Of a stretch of DNA of 64,000 bases, positions 55,007 through 63,472 are shown one piece after another. Position numbers and translations under genes: made by a program. Below the pieces are notes generated by a model. It was not told where the DNA came from, did not search any database, and saw only the letters and a program-made list of their open reading frames with translations. Origin of the DNA: Gammaproteobacteria bacterium (GTDB lineage Bacteria > Pseudomonadota > Gammaproteobacteria > Steroidobacterales > Rariloculaceae); NCBI GenBank assembly GCA_017577365.1, contig PKRJ01000004.1, positions 42,468 through 106,467 of the forward strand. The letters run 5' to 3'. The number at the start of each line of letters is the position of its first letter. Positions within the stretch are counted from its first letter, which is position 1.

Positions 55007-55585
55007 TCATTCGTCGCCTTCCCGGTCCGACGCCGTCGCGCCGTCGCCGCCGCTGCCCGAAGCTTCGTCCGCCGCTGATTCGTGGGGCTCCGCGTCGTCC
55101 TCGGCGAGCTCGTCGGGATCGACCGGAACGACCTCGAACTCGCCGCGGCTGCGGCGCGCGGGTCTGGGCGCGTCGTCCCCGCGCATCTGCTTGAGCTCCG
55201 CGAGCTCGAGCTCGCTGATCGGATGGAACTCGCCCAGCCCGCAGGTGAATCCTCGCGAGAACGCGTCGAACCCCCATCGCTCGAGCACGGTAATCGTGTC
55301 GTTGTCGCAGAGGCGATTCGCCGTCGGGCTGTACATGAAGCGTTTCTCGGCCGCGAGCCGCGGGCACTCGCGTTCCAGGTAGTTGAGGTAGATCTCGCCG
55401 GAGCGCATGTGGAAGATCAACGTGCGATCGTCGATCACCTCCGTGCGTCTGACCCGTTCGATCAGAATGCATCGCTCCGGCGCGCGGTTCACCGGGGCCG
55501 CCGCGTCGCCGTTCTGCGCCGCCGCGATATCGAAAGCGACGGCGAGCGGAAAAAAGGCCCACGAGACGTTTCGAATCAAGCGCAT
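55007..55585 (-). CDS. secreted DUF6491-like protein with acidic tail
   Basis: 192 residues. ATG 55585 has GGGGGAGAG 6 bases upstream. A signal peptide ends near AAAQ (residue 24). The conserved core is RCILIERVRRTEVIDDRTLIF, then MRSGEIYLNYLERECPRL and FMYSPTANRLCDNDTITVLE, with three or four Cys. This resembles DUF6491 periplasmic proteins, a tentative match from memory of the motif pattern. After residue about 140 the chain turns acidic and repetitive (EDDAEPHES, SGSGGDG), probably disordered. Convergent with the DUF945 gene (25-base gap). Confidence 0.7.
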   Translation of the reverse strand: MRLIRNVSWAFFPLAVAFDIAAAQNGDAAAPVNRAPERCILIERVRRTEVIDDRTLIFHMRSGEIYLNYLERECPRLAAEKRFMYSPTANRLCDNDTITVLERWGFDAFSRGFTCGLGEFHPISELELAELKQMRGDDAPRPARRSRGEFEVVPVDPDELAEDDAEPHESAADEASGSGGDGATASDREGDE

Positions 55586-55699
55586 GACGATCTCTCCCCC
55601 GGCGCATCGGCCCCTGGACGCACGGCGAAACGCTGAAACTATAGACCAACCGATTCGCCGCGGATTCCCGGCGCGAGCGGGCGAGCCCCACGACGCGCT

Positions 55700-56779
55700 A
55701 TGATCCGCGCCATGATCCGCGCCGCGAGCTCGCCGACGAACGACTCTCCGCCCGCGCCCGTGCTCGAGGCGTTCGGACTCGCGCCCGACACGGCGCGGCC
55801 TGCCGCGTCCGGGCTCATCAATCGGACCTGGCACGTCCGCTCGCGGAGCGGCGAGCCGCTGGTGCTGCAGCGGGTCAACCCGATTTTCCCGGACGCGGTC
55901 AACGACGATATCGACGCGCTGACGCGCCACCTCGCGTCCCGCGGCCTCGTGACGCCGCGGCTCGTGCCGCCCATCGGAGGCGGTCGCTCGTTCCGCTTCG
56001 ACGGCGAGACGTGGCGCGTGCTGACCGCGATCGACGGCGTGGCGAAAGACGCCCTCGAATCCGCGGGGGAGGCGCGCGAGGCGGGCCGTATCCTCGCGAC
56101 GTTCCATCGCGCGGTGGCGGATTTCCAGGCCGGGCTCGCGAATGCACGCCTCGGCGTCCACGATACCGCGCGGCATCTTGCGAGGCTCCGCCGCGCGCTC
56201 GACGAGCACCGGGCCCATGCCGAGATCGCGCGGGTGCGCCCGCTCGCCGAGCGCGTGTTCGAGCACGCGTCTCGGCTGCCGCCGCTACCAAAGGCGGCGG
56301 ATCGCGTCGTCCACGGCGACCCGAAGATCTCGAATATCCTGTTCGATCGGGCCGGCCGCGCGCTCTGCCTGATCGATCTCGATACGCTCGCGCGAATGCC
56401 GATCGCGCTCGAGCTCGGCGACGCGATGCGCTCGTGGTGCAACCCCAATCCCGAGGACTCGCCCGATTCGCACTTGTCGCTGCCGCTCTTCGCGGCCGCC
56501 GTCGAAGGCTACGCGGAGGCCGCCGGCGGCCTGCTCGACGAGAGCGAATGGTCCGCGATCCCGGACGCGACGCTGACGATCACGGTCGAGCTCGCGGCGC
56601 GCTTCTGCACCGATGCGCTCGAGGAGCGCTATTTCCGTTGGGATCCGGAGCGCTACGGGAGCTCGAGCGCGCATCAGCAGGCGCGCGTCGACGGTCAGCT
56701 CGCGCTCGCGGCCTCGATCGAAGCGGAGCTCGACGAGATGCGCCGGATCGTCCGGCGCGCGTTCGGCTCGTCGGCGTGA
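55700..56779 (+). CDS. phosphotransferase family protein (N-acetylhexosamine-kinase-like)
   Basis: 359 residues from ATG 55700; a second ATG at 55712 is possible. An N-lobe carries the family pattern SGLINRTWHV and VLQRVNPIF, the latter typical of NahK-type sugar kinases. The catalytic loop is HGDPKISN with His205 and Asp207, and the metal site is IDLDT. The C-lobe has a long helical end. The APH/ChoK fold phosphorylates small alcohols or sugars (hexosamines, choline, homoserine), and the RVNPIF motif favours a sugar. It lies 133 bases before hemA on the same strand, probably a separate gene. Confidence 0.85.
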   Translation: MIRAMIRAASSPTNDSPPAPVLEAFGLAPDTARPAASGLINRTWHVRSRSGEPLVLQRVNPIFPDAVNDDIDALTRHLASRGLVTPRLVPPIGGGRSFRFDGETWRVLTAIDGVAKDALESAGEAREAGRILATFHRAVADFQAGLANARLGVHDTARHLARLRRALDEHRAHAEIARVRPLAERVFEHASRLPPLPKAADRVVHGDPKISNILFDRAGRALCLIDLDTLARMPIALELGDAMRSWCNPNPEDSPDSHLSLPLFAAAVEGYAEAAGGLLDESEWSAIPDATLTITVELAARFCTDALEERYFRWDPERYGSSSAHQQARVDGQLALAASIEAELDEMRRIVRRAFGSSA

Positions 56780-56912
56780 CCGCCCCGGGGCAGCGTGCGC
56801 GTCGGACACCGTCCATTCGTGAATTCCGCACGACGTGCCATGACACTTCCGTGACAAACGGCCCCGCCCCATTTGCTATATCGCCCCGCAGGAACGGGAT
56901 CGAGGCTCGCTC

Positions 56913-58298
56913 GTGCTGGATCAGTTGTCGATGGTCGGCGTCTCGTGGCGCCAAGGGGGCACGGAACGCCTCGCCGAGTTCACGCTCGACCAGGAGCAGG
57001 CGGGCGAGAAGCTCACCGCGTTCGCGCGACGGCTCGGCCTCGCGGAGCTCGCGTATCTCGCGACGTGTAATCGCGTCGAGCTGATCTTCCGACGTACGGC
57101 GGAAACGCCGGGCCCGGATCTCCGCCGCGACGCTTTCGAGCTTCTGACCGGCCGCAAGCCCGCGCCCGGCGAAGCCGAGCGCCGCCTCAAGGCGTGGCAG
57201 GGCGAAGGCGCGGCCGAGCATCTGTTCCTGATCGCGGCGGGCCTCGATTCGGCCTGCGTCGGCGAGAACGAGATCGTGCGGCAGGTGCGCGATTGCCGCG
57301 ACCGCGCGCAGGCGATCGGCCTCCTGGGTCCCGTGCTCGGGCTCGTGTTCGACGAAGCGCTGAAGATCGCGGCGCGCGTCCGCGGCGAGACGCGCGTCGG
57401 ACACGGCCGCGTCTCCCTCGCCGAGATCGCCGCGGATCTGATTCGCGAGCGGCTCGCCGAGACACCGGGTGCGGTCGCGCTCGTCGGCGTCTCGCCGATG
57501 ACCGAGCGCGCCGCGCTCGCGCTATCCGGCACGCGCCATCCTCTCGTCATCGTGAACCGCACCGCATCGAAGGCCGAAGCGCTCGCCGCGCGTTTCGGCG
57601 CACGGCACATGGCGCTCGACGCGTTTCTCGCGAGCCCTCCACCGCTCGAGGCCGTGCTGAGCGCGACCGGCTCACGCGACCCGGTGCTCGGCGCGGCCGT
57701 GATCGAGAGAATCGCCGCCGGTGCGCCGTCGGGCCGCGCACCGCTGATCGTCGACATGGCGATCCCTCCCGATGCCGATCCCGCCGCATGCGAGCGATTC
57801 GGCGTGCCGCGCTGCGGCATGGACGAGATCGTGCGGCGCGCCGAGGAGAACCGGGCGGCCCGCCTCATGCACGCCGCCGAGGCGCGCGAGCACGTCGACC
57901 GTGCGCTCGAGGAGCTCCGCGATCGCTTCGTCGAGCGCATCTCGGGGCCGCTCTTCGCCGTGCTGCAGCAGCGCTATCGACAGACCGCGCTCGAGGGCGT
58001 GCGCAGGCTCGTGAAGAAGGAGCTCAAGGGGCTCGGCGACAAGGAGCGCGCGGCCGTCGAGCGCTGGGCCGAGGCGCTCGCGCGCCGCTTCGCGCATATC
58101 CCGTGTCTCGGGCTCAAGGGTCTGCTCTACGCCGGGCCGGACGGCTCGATCGACGCGTTTCTCGACGGGCTCGAGCCCGAGTTCGCGGAGGAGCTTCGCG
58201 CGGCACTCGAGCGCGGCCTCGAGACCGTGACCGAGTCGCACGAGCAGGAAACCGAAACCGCGGTCGCGACCGCGTCCGTCGCGGAGGCGAAACGATGA
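56913..58298 (+). CDS. hemA: glutamyl-tRNA reductase (divergent)
   Basis: 461 residues from GTG 56913. The catalytic Cys52 lies in ATCNRVE. The substrate block AAEHLFLIAAGLDS keeps the conserved His. The NADPH domain has VALVGVSPMTERAALAL and VNRTASKAEAL, and the C-terminal dimerisation helix follows. However, the usual first motif GxNHxxAPxxxRE reads GVSWRQGGTERLAE, the GExQILxQVK motif reads GENEIVRQVR, and the DLxxPRx motif reads IVDMAIPPD. The function is supported mainly by the catalytic Cys and by its place at the head of a hem operon. It reduces glutamyl-tRNA to glutamate-1-semialdehyde, the first committed step of tetrapyrrole synthesis. It overlaps hemC by ATGA. Confidence 0.88.
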   Translation: MLDQLSMVGVSWRQGGTERLAEFTLDQEQAGEKLTAFARRLGLAELAYLATCNRVELIFRRTAETPGPDLRRDAFELLTGRKPAPGEAERRLKAWQGEGAAEHLFLIAAGLDSACVGENEIVRQVRDCRDRAQAIGLLGPVLGLVFDEALKIAARVRGETRVGHGRVSLAEIAADLIRERLAETPGAVALVGVSPMTERAALALSGTRHPLVIVNRTASKAEALAARFGARHMALDAFLASPPPLEAVLSATGSRDPVLGAAVIERIAAGAPSGRAPLIVDMAIPPDADPAACERFGVPRCGMDEIVRRAEENRAARLMHAAEAREHVDRALEELRDRFVERISGPLFAVLQQRYRQTALEGVRRLVKKELKGLGDKERAAVERWAEALARRFAHIPCLGLKGLLYAGPDGSIDAFLDGLEPEFAEELRAALERGLETVTESHEQETETAVATASVAEAKR

Positions 58299-59248
58299 AG
58301 CTCAGGCTCGGCACGCGCGGCTCGGATCTCGCACGCACGCAATCCGAGAGCGTGGCGAACAAGCTGCGTGCCGCGGGCCACGAGGTCGAGCTCGTCGTGA
58401 TCCGCACCGCCGGCGACCGCTCGCAAGCGCCGTCGTTCGGCTCGATCGGCGCACAGGGCGTCTTCGTCCGCGAGATCGAGCAGGCGCTGCTCGACGGCGA
58501 GATCGATCTCGCCGTGCATTCGTTCAAGGATCTGCCGACGACGTCGCCCGCGGGCCTCGTGATCGCGGCCGTGCCGCCGCGCGAGGACGCGGCGGACGTG
58601 CTGGTCATGCGCGAGGACGCCTACGACGCGGACGGCGGCGAAGGCCTCCCGATTCGCGAAGGCGTGCGCGTCGGCACGTCGTCGATGCGCCGCACGATCT
58701 GGCTCAAGCATTTCAGGCCCGATCTCGTCGTCGCCCCGCTGCGCGGCAACGTGCCGACGCGCATCGCGAAGCTGCGCGAGGGCGGCTACGACGCGATCGT
58801 GCTCGCGGCCGCAGGTCTCGCGCGTCTCGGCGACCCGGGCGGACCGCTCGTCGCGGCGCTTTCGGGTCTGCGCACGTCGCGCCTCGAGCCGCGCCGCTTC
58901 GTGCCGGCTCCGGCGCAAGGGGCGCTCGCGGTACAGTGCCGCGAGGACCGCGCCGACGTGCGCGACGCGCTCGCCGAGCTCGACGATTGGCCGAGCCGCG
59001 CGGCCGTGACGGTCGAGCGCGACGCGTTGAGGCGCGCCGAAGGCGGCTGCAACACCGCGTTCGGCGCGTACTGCACCGCGCGCGAAGGCTTGCTGCGCGT
59101 CACGGCGATGATCGAGCGCGAAGAGCGAATCGTCACGGCGACGGTGACGGGCAACGACGAGCGCGACGCCGTCGACCGGCTCTGGGGATCGATCGACGAC
59201 GAGCTCGACACGGCGCGCGCCGCGCGCGGCGCGGGAGGCGACCGATGA
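58295..59248 (+). CDS. hemC: hydroxymethylbilane synthase
   Basis: 317 residues. ATG 58295 overlaps the hemA stop (ATGA). Family blocks: LRLGTRGSDLARTQ (start), HSFKDLPT (75-82, catalytic Asp79), GTSSMRR, PLRGNVPTR, and AEGGCNTAFGAY with Cys252, the dipyrromethane cofactor anchor. APAQGALAVQCR is also intact. It joins four porphobilinogen units to the linear tetrapyrrole. The length is normal for the family (about 310-320). It overlaps hemD by ATGA, so translation is coupled throughout. Confidence 0.96.
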   Translation: MKLRLGTRGSDLARTQSESVANKLRAAGHEVELVVIRTAGDRSQAPSFGSIGAQGVFVREIEQALLDGEIDLAVHSFKDLPTTSPAGLVIAAVPPREDAADVLVMREDAYDADGGEGLPIREGVRVGTSSMRRTIWLKHFRPDLVVAPLRGNVPTRIAKLREGGYDAIVLAAAGLARLGDPGGPLVAALSGLRTSRLEPRRFVPAPAQGALAVQCREDRADVRDALAELDDWPSRAAVTVERDALRRAEGGCNTAFGAYCTAREGLLRVTAMIEREERIVTATVTGNDERDAVDRLWGSIDDELDTARAARGAGGDR

Positions 59249-60003
59249 CCGCGCCGCGCGAAGCCGCGCGGGCCGCGCGGCGCATTCTGATCACGCGCAG
59301 CGAAGACGACGCGTCGGCGTGGGCGGATGCGCTCACGCGAGCAGGCGCCGAAGCGGTCGTGCTGCCTTGCATCGACGCCGAGCCGATCGTCGATGCGGCG
59401 CTCGCGACCGCGCTTCGCGACGCCGCGCGACGAGCCGACTGGGTCGTGTTCACGTCGCGGCGCGGCGTGGAGGCGTTCGTGCGGCTCGTCGGCACGACGA
59501 GCACGAAAGCGCGCGTCGCCGCGGTGGGACCCGCGACCGCGGATGCCGCGCGTCGCGCGTTGGGCCGCACCGATCTCGTCGGCGAGCGCGGCACGGGCGA
59601 AAGCCTCGCCGACGCGCTGATCGAAGCCGTGCGCCCAGCACGAGGCGCCGACGCATCGAGCTCGCCGCGCGTCGTGCTCGCGCTCGCCGCGAACGCGCGC
59701 GACGTTCTCGAGCGAAAGCTGCGCGAGGCCGGCATCGACGTCGAGCGCTTCGACGTCTATCGCACCGTGCCGGCCGCGCCGCGCGCCCCGCGGATCTCGC
59801 TCGCATCGCTCGACGTCGACGCGGTCTGGCTCGCGAGCCCGTCCGCGGTCACGGGATTCCTGAATCAGGTCGAGCTCGACGCCGACGTGGCGCTCGTCTC
59901 GATCGGACCGTCGACCGCCGCCGCGATCCGCGAGCGAGGCCTCGCCGTGGCCGCGGAAGCGGCGAAGCCGAGCTTCGAAGGTTTGCTGGAGGCGACCCCA
60001 TGA
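59245..60003 (+). CDS. hemD: uroporphyrinogen-III synthase
   Basis: 252 residues. ATG 59245 overlaps the hemC stop, with GGGAGG 6 bases upstream. The sequence is variable, as in all HemD proteins, but shows the two-lobe pattern: ILITRSEDDASAWADAL at the start, WVVFTSRRGVEAF (about 66-78), VAAVGPATADA, LALAANARDVLERKL, and the closing VWLASPSAVTGFL with VSIGPSTAAAIRERGL. These are the usual landmark blocks. It closes the ring to uroporphyrinogen III. It is placed with confidence because it lies between hemC and hemB. It overlaps hemB by ATGA. Confidence 0.93.
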   Translation: MTAPREAARAARRILITRSEDDASAWADALTRAGAEAVVLPCIDAEPIVDAALATALRDAARRADWVVFTSRRGVEAFVRLVGTTSTKARVAAVGPATADAARRALGRTDLVGERGTGESLADALIEAVRPARGADASSSPRVVLALAANARDVLERKLREAGIDVERFDVYRTVPAAPRAPRISLASLDVDAVWLASPSAVTGFLNQVELDADVALVSIGPSTAAAIRERGLAVAAEAAKPSFEGLLEATP

Positions 60004-61001
60004 AGGACGTTTCGATCACGCTGCCGGGCCGCGTGCGGCCGCGGCGTTTGAGACGCACGCCGGCGCTGCGCGATCTCGTCGCCGAGACGCGCGTCACCGC
60101 CGCCGAGCTCATCATGCCGCACTTCGTGCTGCCGACGGACAACGCGGAGATTCCCGTGAGCTCCATGCCGGGCATTCATCTGCACGGCATCGAGAACCTG
60201 CTGCGGCAGATCGAGTCGGATCGAAAGCTCGGCATCCGCGCGGTGCTGCTCTTCGGGCATCCCGAGGAAGGCACGAAGTCGCCGGACGGCGCCGCCGCGG
60301 CCGCGGCGAACGGCGCGGTGCAGCGCGCCGTCGAGCGGCTGAAGCGCGAGCACGGCGACGAGCTCATCGTGATGACGGACGTTTGTCTCTGCGCGTACAC
60401 CAGTCACGGGCACTGCGGCATCGTGAAAGACGGCTACGTCGATAACGACGCGTCATTGAAGCCGCTCGTCGACGCGGCGCTGTCGCACGCGCGCGCCGGC
60501 GCCGACGTCGTCGCGCCGTCGGACATGATGGACGGCCGCGTCGGCGCGATCCGCGACGCGCTCGACGCGCACGGCTTCGAGCACGTCGCGCTCCTGTCTT
60601 ACGCGGTGAAATACGCGTCCGCGTACTACGGTCCGTTCCGCGAGGCCGCGGATTCGGCACCCGAACACGGCGACCGCAAGACCTACCAGATGGACTGCCG
60701 CAACGTGCGCGAGGCGCTGCGCGAGTCCGAGCTCGATACGGACGAGGGCGCGGACATGCTGATGGTGAAGCCCGCGCTCGCGTATCTCGACGTGATCCGT
60801 TCGGTTCGCGAAATATCGGACCTGCCGCTCGCCGCCTACAATGTCTCGGGCGAGTACTCGGCCGTGAAGGCGGCCGCGGCGAACGGCTGGCTCGACGAGC
60901 CGGCGATCGTCCGCGAGAACCTGATCGCGATCCGCCGCGCGGGCGCCGATCAGATCATCACGTATCACGCGCGGGATGCGCTCTCCGGAGGGTGGTTGTG
61001 A
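60000..61001 (+). CDS. hemB: delta-aminolevulinic acid dehydratase (porphobilinogen synthase), zinc type
   Basis: 333 residues. ATG 60000 overlaps the hemD stop. The zinc site is DVCLCAYTSHGHCG with Cys129, Cys131 and Cys139. The two active-site lysines are Lys204 in SYAVKYASAYYGPFR and Lys257 in MLMVKPAL. Further family blocks are RPRRLRRTPALRDLV at the start and AAYNVSGEY. It condenses two 5-aminolevulinate molecules to porphobilinogen. All residues needed for activity are present. Its stop overlaps the GTG start of hemL. Confidence 0.97.
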   Translation: MKDVSITLPGRVRPRRLRRTPALRDLVAETRVTAAELIMPHFVLPTDNAEIPVSSMPGIHLHGIENLLRQIESDRKLGIRAVLLFGHPEEGTKSPDGAAAAAANGAVQRAVERLKREHGDELIVMTDVCLCAYTSHGHCGIVKDGYVDNDASLKPLVDAALSHARAGADVVAPSDMMDGRVGAIRDALDAHGFEHVALLSYAVKYASAYYGPFREAADSAPEHGDRKTYQMDCRNVREALRESELDTDEGADMLMVKPALAYLDVIRSVREISDLPLAAYNVSGEYSAVKAAAANGWLDEPAIVRENLIAIRRAGADQIITYHARDALSGGWL

Positions 61002-62314
61002 GCATCGACGAGCGGGTCGGCGGCGGCCCCGAATCGCGGGCCTGGTTCGAGCGCGCGAAGCGCGTGACGCCCGGCGGCGTCGATTCGCCGGTGCGCGCCT
61101 TCGGCGCGGTCGGCGGCACGCCGCTCGTGATCCGCGAGGCGCGCGGCGCGACGATCGTCGACGTCGACGGACGCGAGTATCTCGATTTCGTCGGCTCGTG
61201 GGGCCCGCTGATCCTCGGTCACGGGCATCCGAAGGTGGTCGAGGCCGTCGAAGCGGCGCTGAAACGCGGCACGTCGTACGGCGCGCCGTGCATGCCGGAG
61301 ATCGAGCTCGCCGAGGAAGTCGTCGCGAGCTATCCGGGCCTAGAGCAGGTGCGCTTCGTGTCGTCCGGCACCGAGGCCGTGATGAGCGCGATCCGGCTCG
61401 CGCGCGCCGCGACGGGCCGCGATCTGATCGTGAAGTTCTCGGGCTGCTATCACGGGCACGCCGATGCCCTCCTCGTCGCGGCGGGGTCGGGCCTCGTGAC
61501 GTTCGGGCAGCCGTCGTCGGCCGGCGTGCCGAAGGACTTCGCCGCGCTGACGCGCGTCGCGCCGTTGGACGAGATCTCGACGCTCGAGCGTCTCTTCGAC
61601 GCGGACGGCGATCGCATCGCGTGCGTCGTGATCGAGGGCGTGCCGGCGAACAATGGTTTGCTCGTGCAGCGCAAGGCGTTCCTCGAAGCGCTGCGCGCGC
61701 TCTGCGACCGGCACGGCGCGCTGCTCATTCTCGACGAGGTCATCACGGGCTTCCGTCTCGGACCCGGCGGCGCGGCCGAGCGCTACGGCATCACGCCGGA
61801 TCTCGCGACGTTCGGCAAAGTCATCGGCGGCGGCATGCCGGTCGGGGCATTCGGCGGGCGGCGCGAGCTCATGCGGCTGCTCGCGCCCGAGGGCGGCGTC
61901 TATCAGGCGGGCACGCTGTCGGGCAACCCGATCGCGATGACCGCGGGGCTCGCGACGCTTCGGATCCTGCGCGCCGAGGACGGCTGGCGCCGGCTCGAAG
62001 CGCTGAGCGACGCGCTCGCCGAGCGCATCGAGCCCGTGCTCGCGAAAAGCCCCGTTCCAGCGACGCTCGTGCGTATGGGCTCGATCTTCTGGATTGCGTG
62101 GTTCGCGAGCGAGCCGCCTCGATCGGCCGAATCGCTCGACCCGCGCACGTCCGCGGTCTACGCCCAAGTCTTTCACGCGCTGCTCGAGCGGCGCGTCGCG
62201 CTCGCGCCTTCCGCATTCGAAGTCGGCTTCTTGTCGCTCGCGCACGAGCATGCCGATCTCGACCGTTTCGCGGACGCGCTCGCGGGCGCGCTTTCGAGCA
62301 TCGAGAACGTGTGA
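60998..62314 (+). CDS. hemL: glutamate-1-semialdehyde 2,1-aminomutase
   Basis: 438 residues. GTG 60998 overlaps the hemB stop (GTGA) and has GGAGGG 5 bases upstream. It is a class-III aminotransferase: VTPGGVDSPVRAF near the start, SSGTEAVMSAIRLARAATGR, the PLP-binding Asp in LLILDEVITGFR, and the PLP Lys274 in TFGKVIGGGMPVGAFGG. It converts glutamate-1-semialdehyde to 5-aminolevulinate, so hemA and hemL are at opposite ends of the operon. The sensor kinase gene follows after only 33 bases. Confidence 0.97.
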   Translation: MSIDERVGGGPESRAWFERAKRVTPGGVDSPVRAFGAVGGTPLVIREARGATIVDVDGREYLDFVGSWGPLILGHGHPKVVEAVEAALKRGTSYGAPCMPEIELAEEVVASYPGLEQVRFVSSGTEAVMSAIRLARAATGRDLIVKFSGCYHGHADALLVAAGSGLVTFGQPSSAGVPKDFAALTRVAPLDEISTLERLFDADGDRIACVVIEGVPANNGLLVQRKAFLEALRALCDRHGALLILDEVITGFRLGPGGAAERYGITPDLATFGKVIGGGMPVGAFGGRRELMRLLAPEGGVYQAGTLSGNPIAMTAGLATLRILRAEDGWRRLEALSDALAERIEPVLAKSPVPATLVRMGSIFWIAWFASEPPRSAESLDPRTSAVYAQVFHALLERRVALAPSAFEVGFLSLAHEHADLDRFADALAGALSSIENV

Positions 62315-62347
62315 GCTCGGGACGGGGTTCGGCATGAGGAGAACGCG

Positions 62348-63472
62348 ATGACGGCGCTGCGCCGCGATCCGAGCAAGGCGCTCTTGGTCGGCTTCCTGAC
62401 GCTGCTCGTCGTGCTCGTCGTCCAGGTCGGCTGGTGGATGACGGACCATATCCGATTCGCCGGCGCCGTCGAGCGGGAAGTCGCGGCGCTCTACCGTGCG
62501 GATGCCGAGGTCGTCAGCGCGTTCCTGCGCGGCGAAAGGCCCGCGGCGCTCGAATCGCGGATGCCGCATCTCACGATCGACGGCGTCGCGACGGTTCGAC
62601 CCTCGGCGCTCGAAGAGCTCGAGCGCGACAGCGCCGCGCGCCGCAATCGCTACCTGTGGGAAGGCGCGTTCTTTCTCGTCGTGCTGATCGGCGGCATGTC
62701 CGTGCTGAGTCGCGCGATCCTGCACGATCGCGAGTTGCGTCGGAGGCAGCAGAATTTCCTCGCGGCCGTGTCGCACGAGTTCAAGAGCCCGCTCGCCAGC
62801 ATGCGCCTCGCGGCCGAGACGCTCGTGATGCGCTCGAAGGAACCCGACACGCAGAGGCTCGGCAAGCGGATCCTCGACGACGGAGAGCGGTTGCTGCGGA
62901 TGGTCGACAATCTTCTCGATACCGCCAAGCTCGAGGAAGGCCGTCAGAGACTCTCGCCGACGACCGTCGACGTCGAGCGCGCGGTGAAGAACGCCGTCGG
63001 CGAGTTCGCCGAGCGCGCCGCACATGCGGGCATCACGATCGAGACGCGGCTCGATCCGGAGCTTGCCCTCTCGGCCGATCCGACCGCGCTCGCGACGATC
63101 CTGCGGAACCTGCTCGACAATGCGATCAAGGCGTGCGCGGCCGGCAACGGCCGCTCGATCGTCGTGGCCGCGACGCGCACGGACAAAGGCGCGGTGCTCT
63201 CGATCGACGACGACGGTATCGGCTTCGCCCCGGAAGACGCAGCCTTGATCTTCGAGAAATTCCACAGGCTCGGCGACGAGCTGCGCCGCTCGACGGCGGG
63301 AACGGGGCTCGGGCTCTATATCGTGAAGCGGCTCGTCGAGCTTTCGGGCGCGAAGGTGCGCGCCGCGAGCGCGGGCCCGGACCGCGGCGCCCGCATCACG
63401 ATCGAGTGGCCGGCCGCGCTGGTCCATTCCGGCGGTCGCGCGGACGCCGCGCGGGAGGCGCGAGCACGATGA
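62348..63472 (+). CDS. sensor histidine kinase, membrane-bound
   Basis: 374 residues, with GAGGAGA 6 bases before ATG 62348. Two transmembrane helices (about 11-29 and 103-121) flank a short periplasmic loop of about 70 residues with no recognisable sensor fold. The HisKA box is VSHEFKSPLASMRL with His143. The catalytic domain has LRNLLDNAIKA (N box), IDDDGIGF, and GTGLGLYIVKRL. There is no HAMP domain between helix 2 and the kinase core. It is separated from hemL by 33 bases and overlaps the response regulator by ATGA. Its signal is not known; heme or redox state is an attractive guess. Confidence 0.93.
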   Translation: MTALRRDPSKALLVGFLTLLVVLVVQVGWWMTDHIRFAGAVEREVAALYRADAEVVSAFLRGERPAALESRMPHLTIDGVATVRPSALEELERDSAARRNRYLWEGAFFLVVLIGGMSVLSRAILHDRELRRRQQNFLAAVSHEFKSPLASMRLAAETLVMRSKEPDTQRLGKRILDDGERLLRMVDNLLDTAKLEEGRQRLSPTTVDVERAVKNAVGEFAERAAHAGITIETRLDPELALSADPTALATILRNLLDNAIKACAAGNGRSIVVAATRTDKGAVLSIDDDGIGFAPEDAALIFEKFHRLGDELRRSTAGTGLGLYIVKRLVELSGAKVRAASAGPDRGARITIEWPAALVHSGGRADAAREARAR

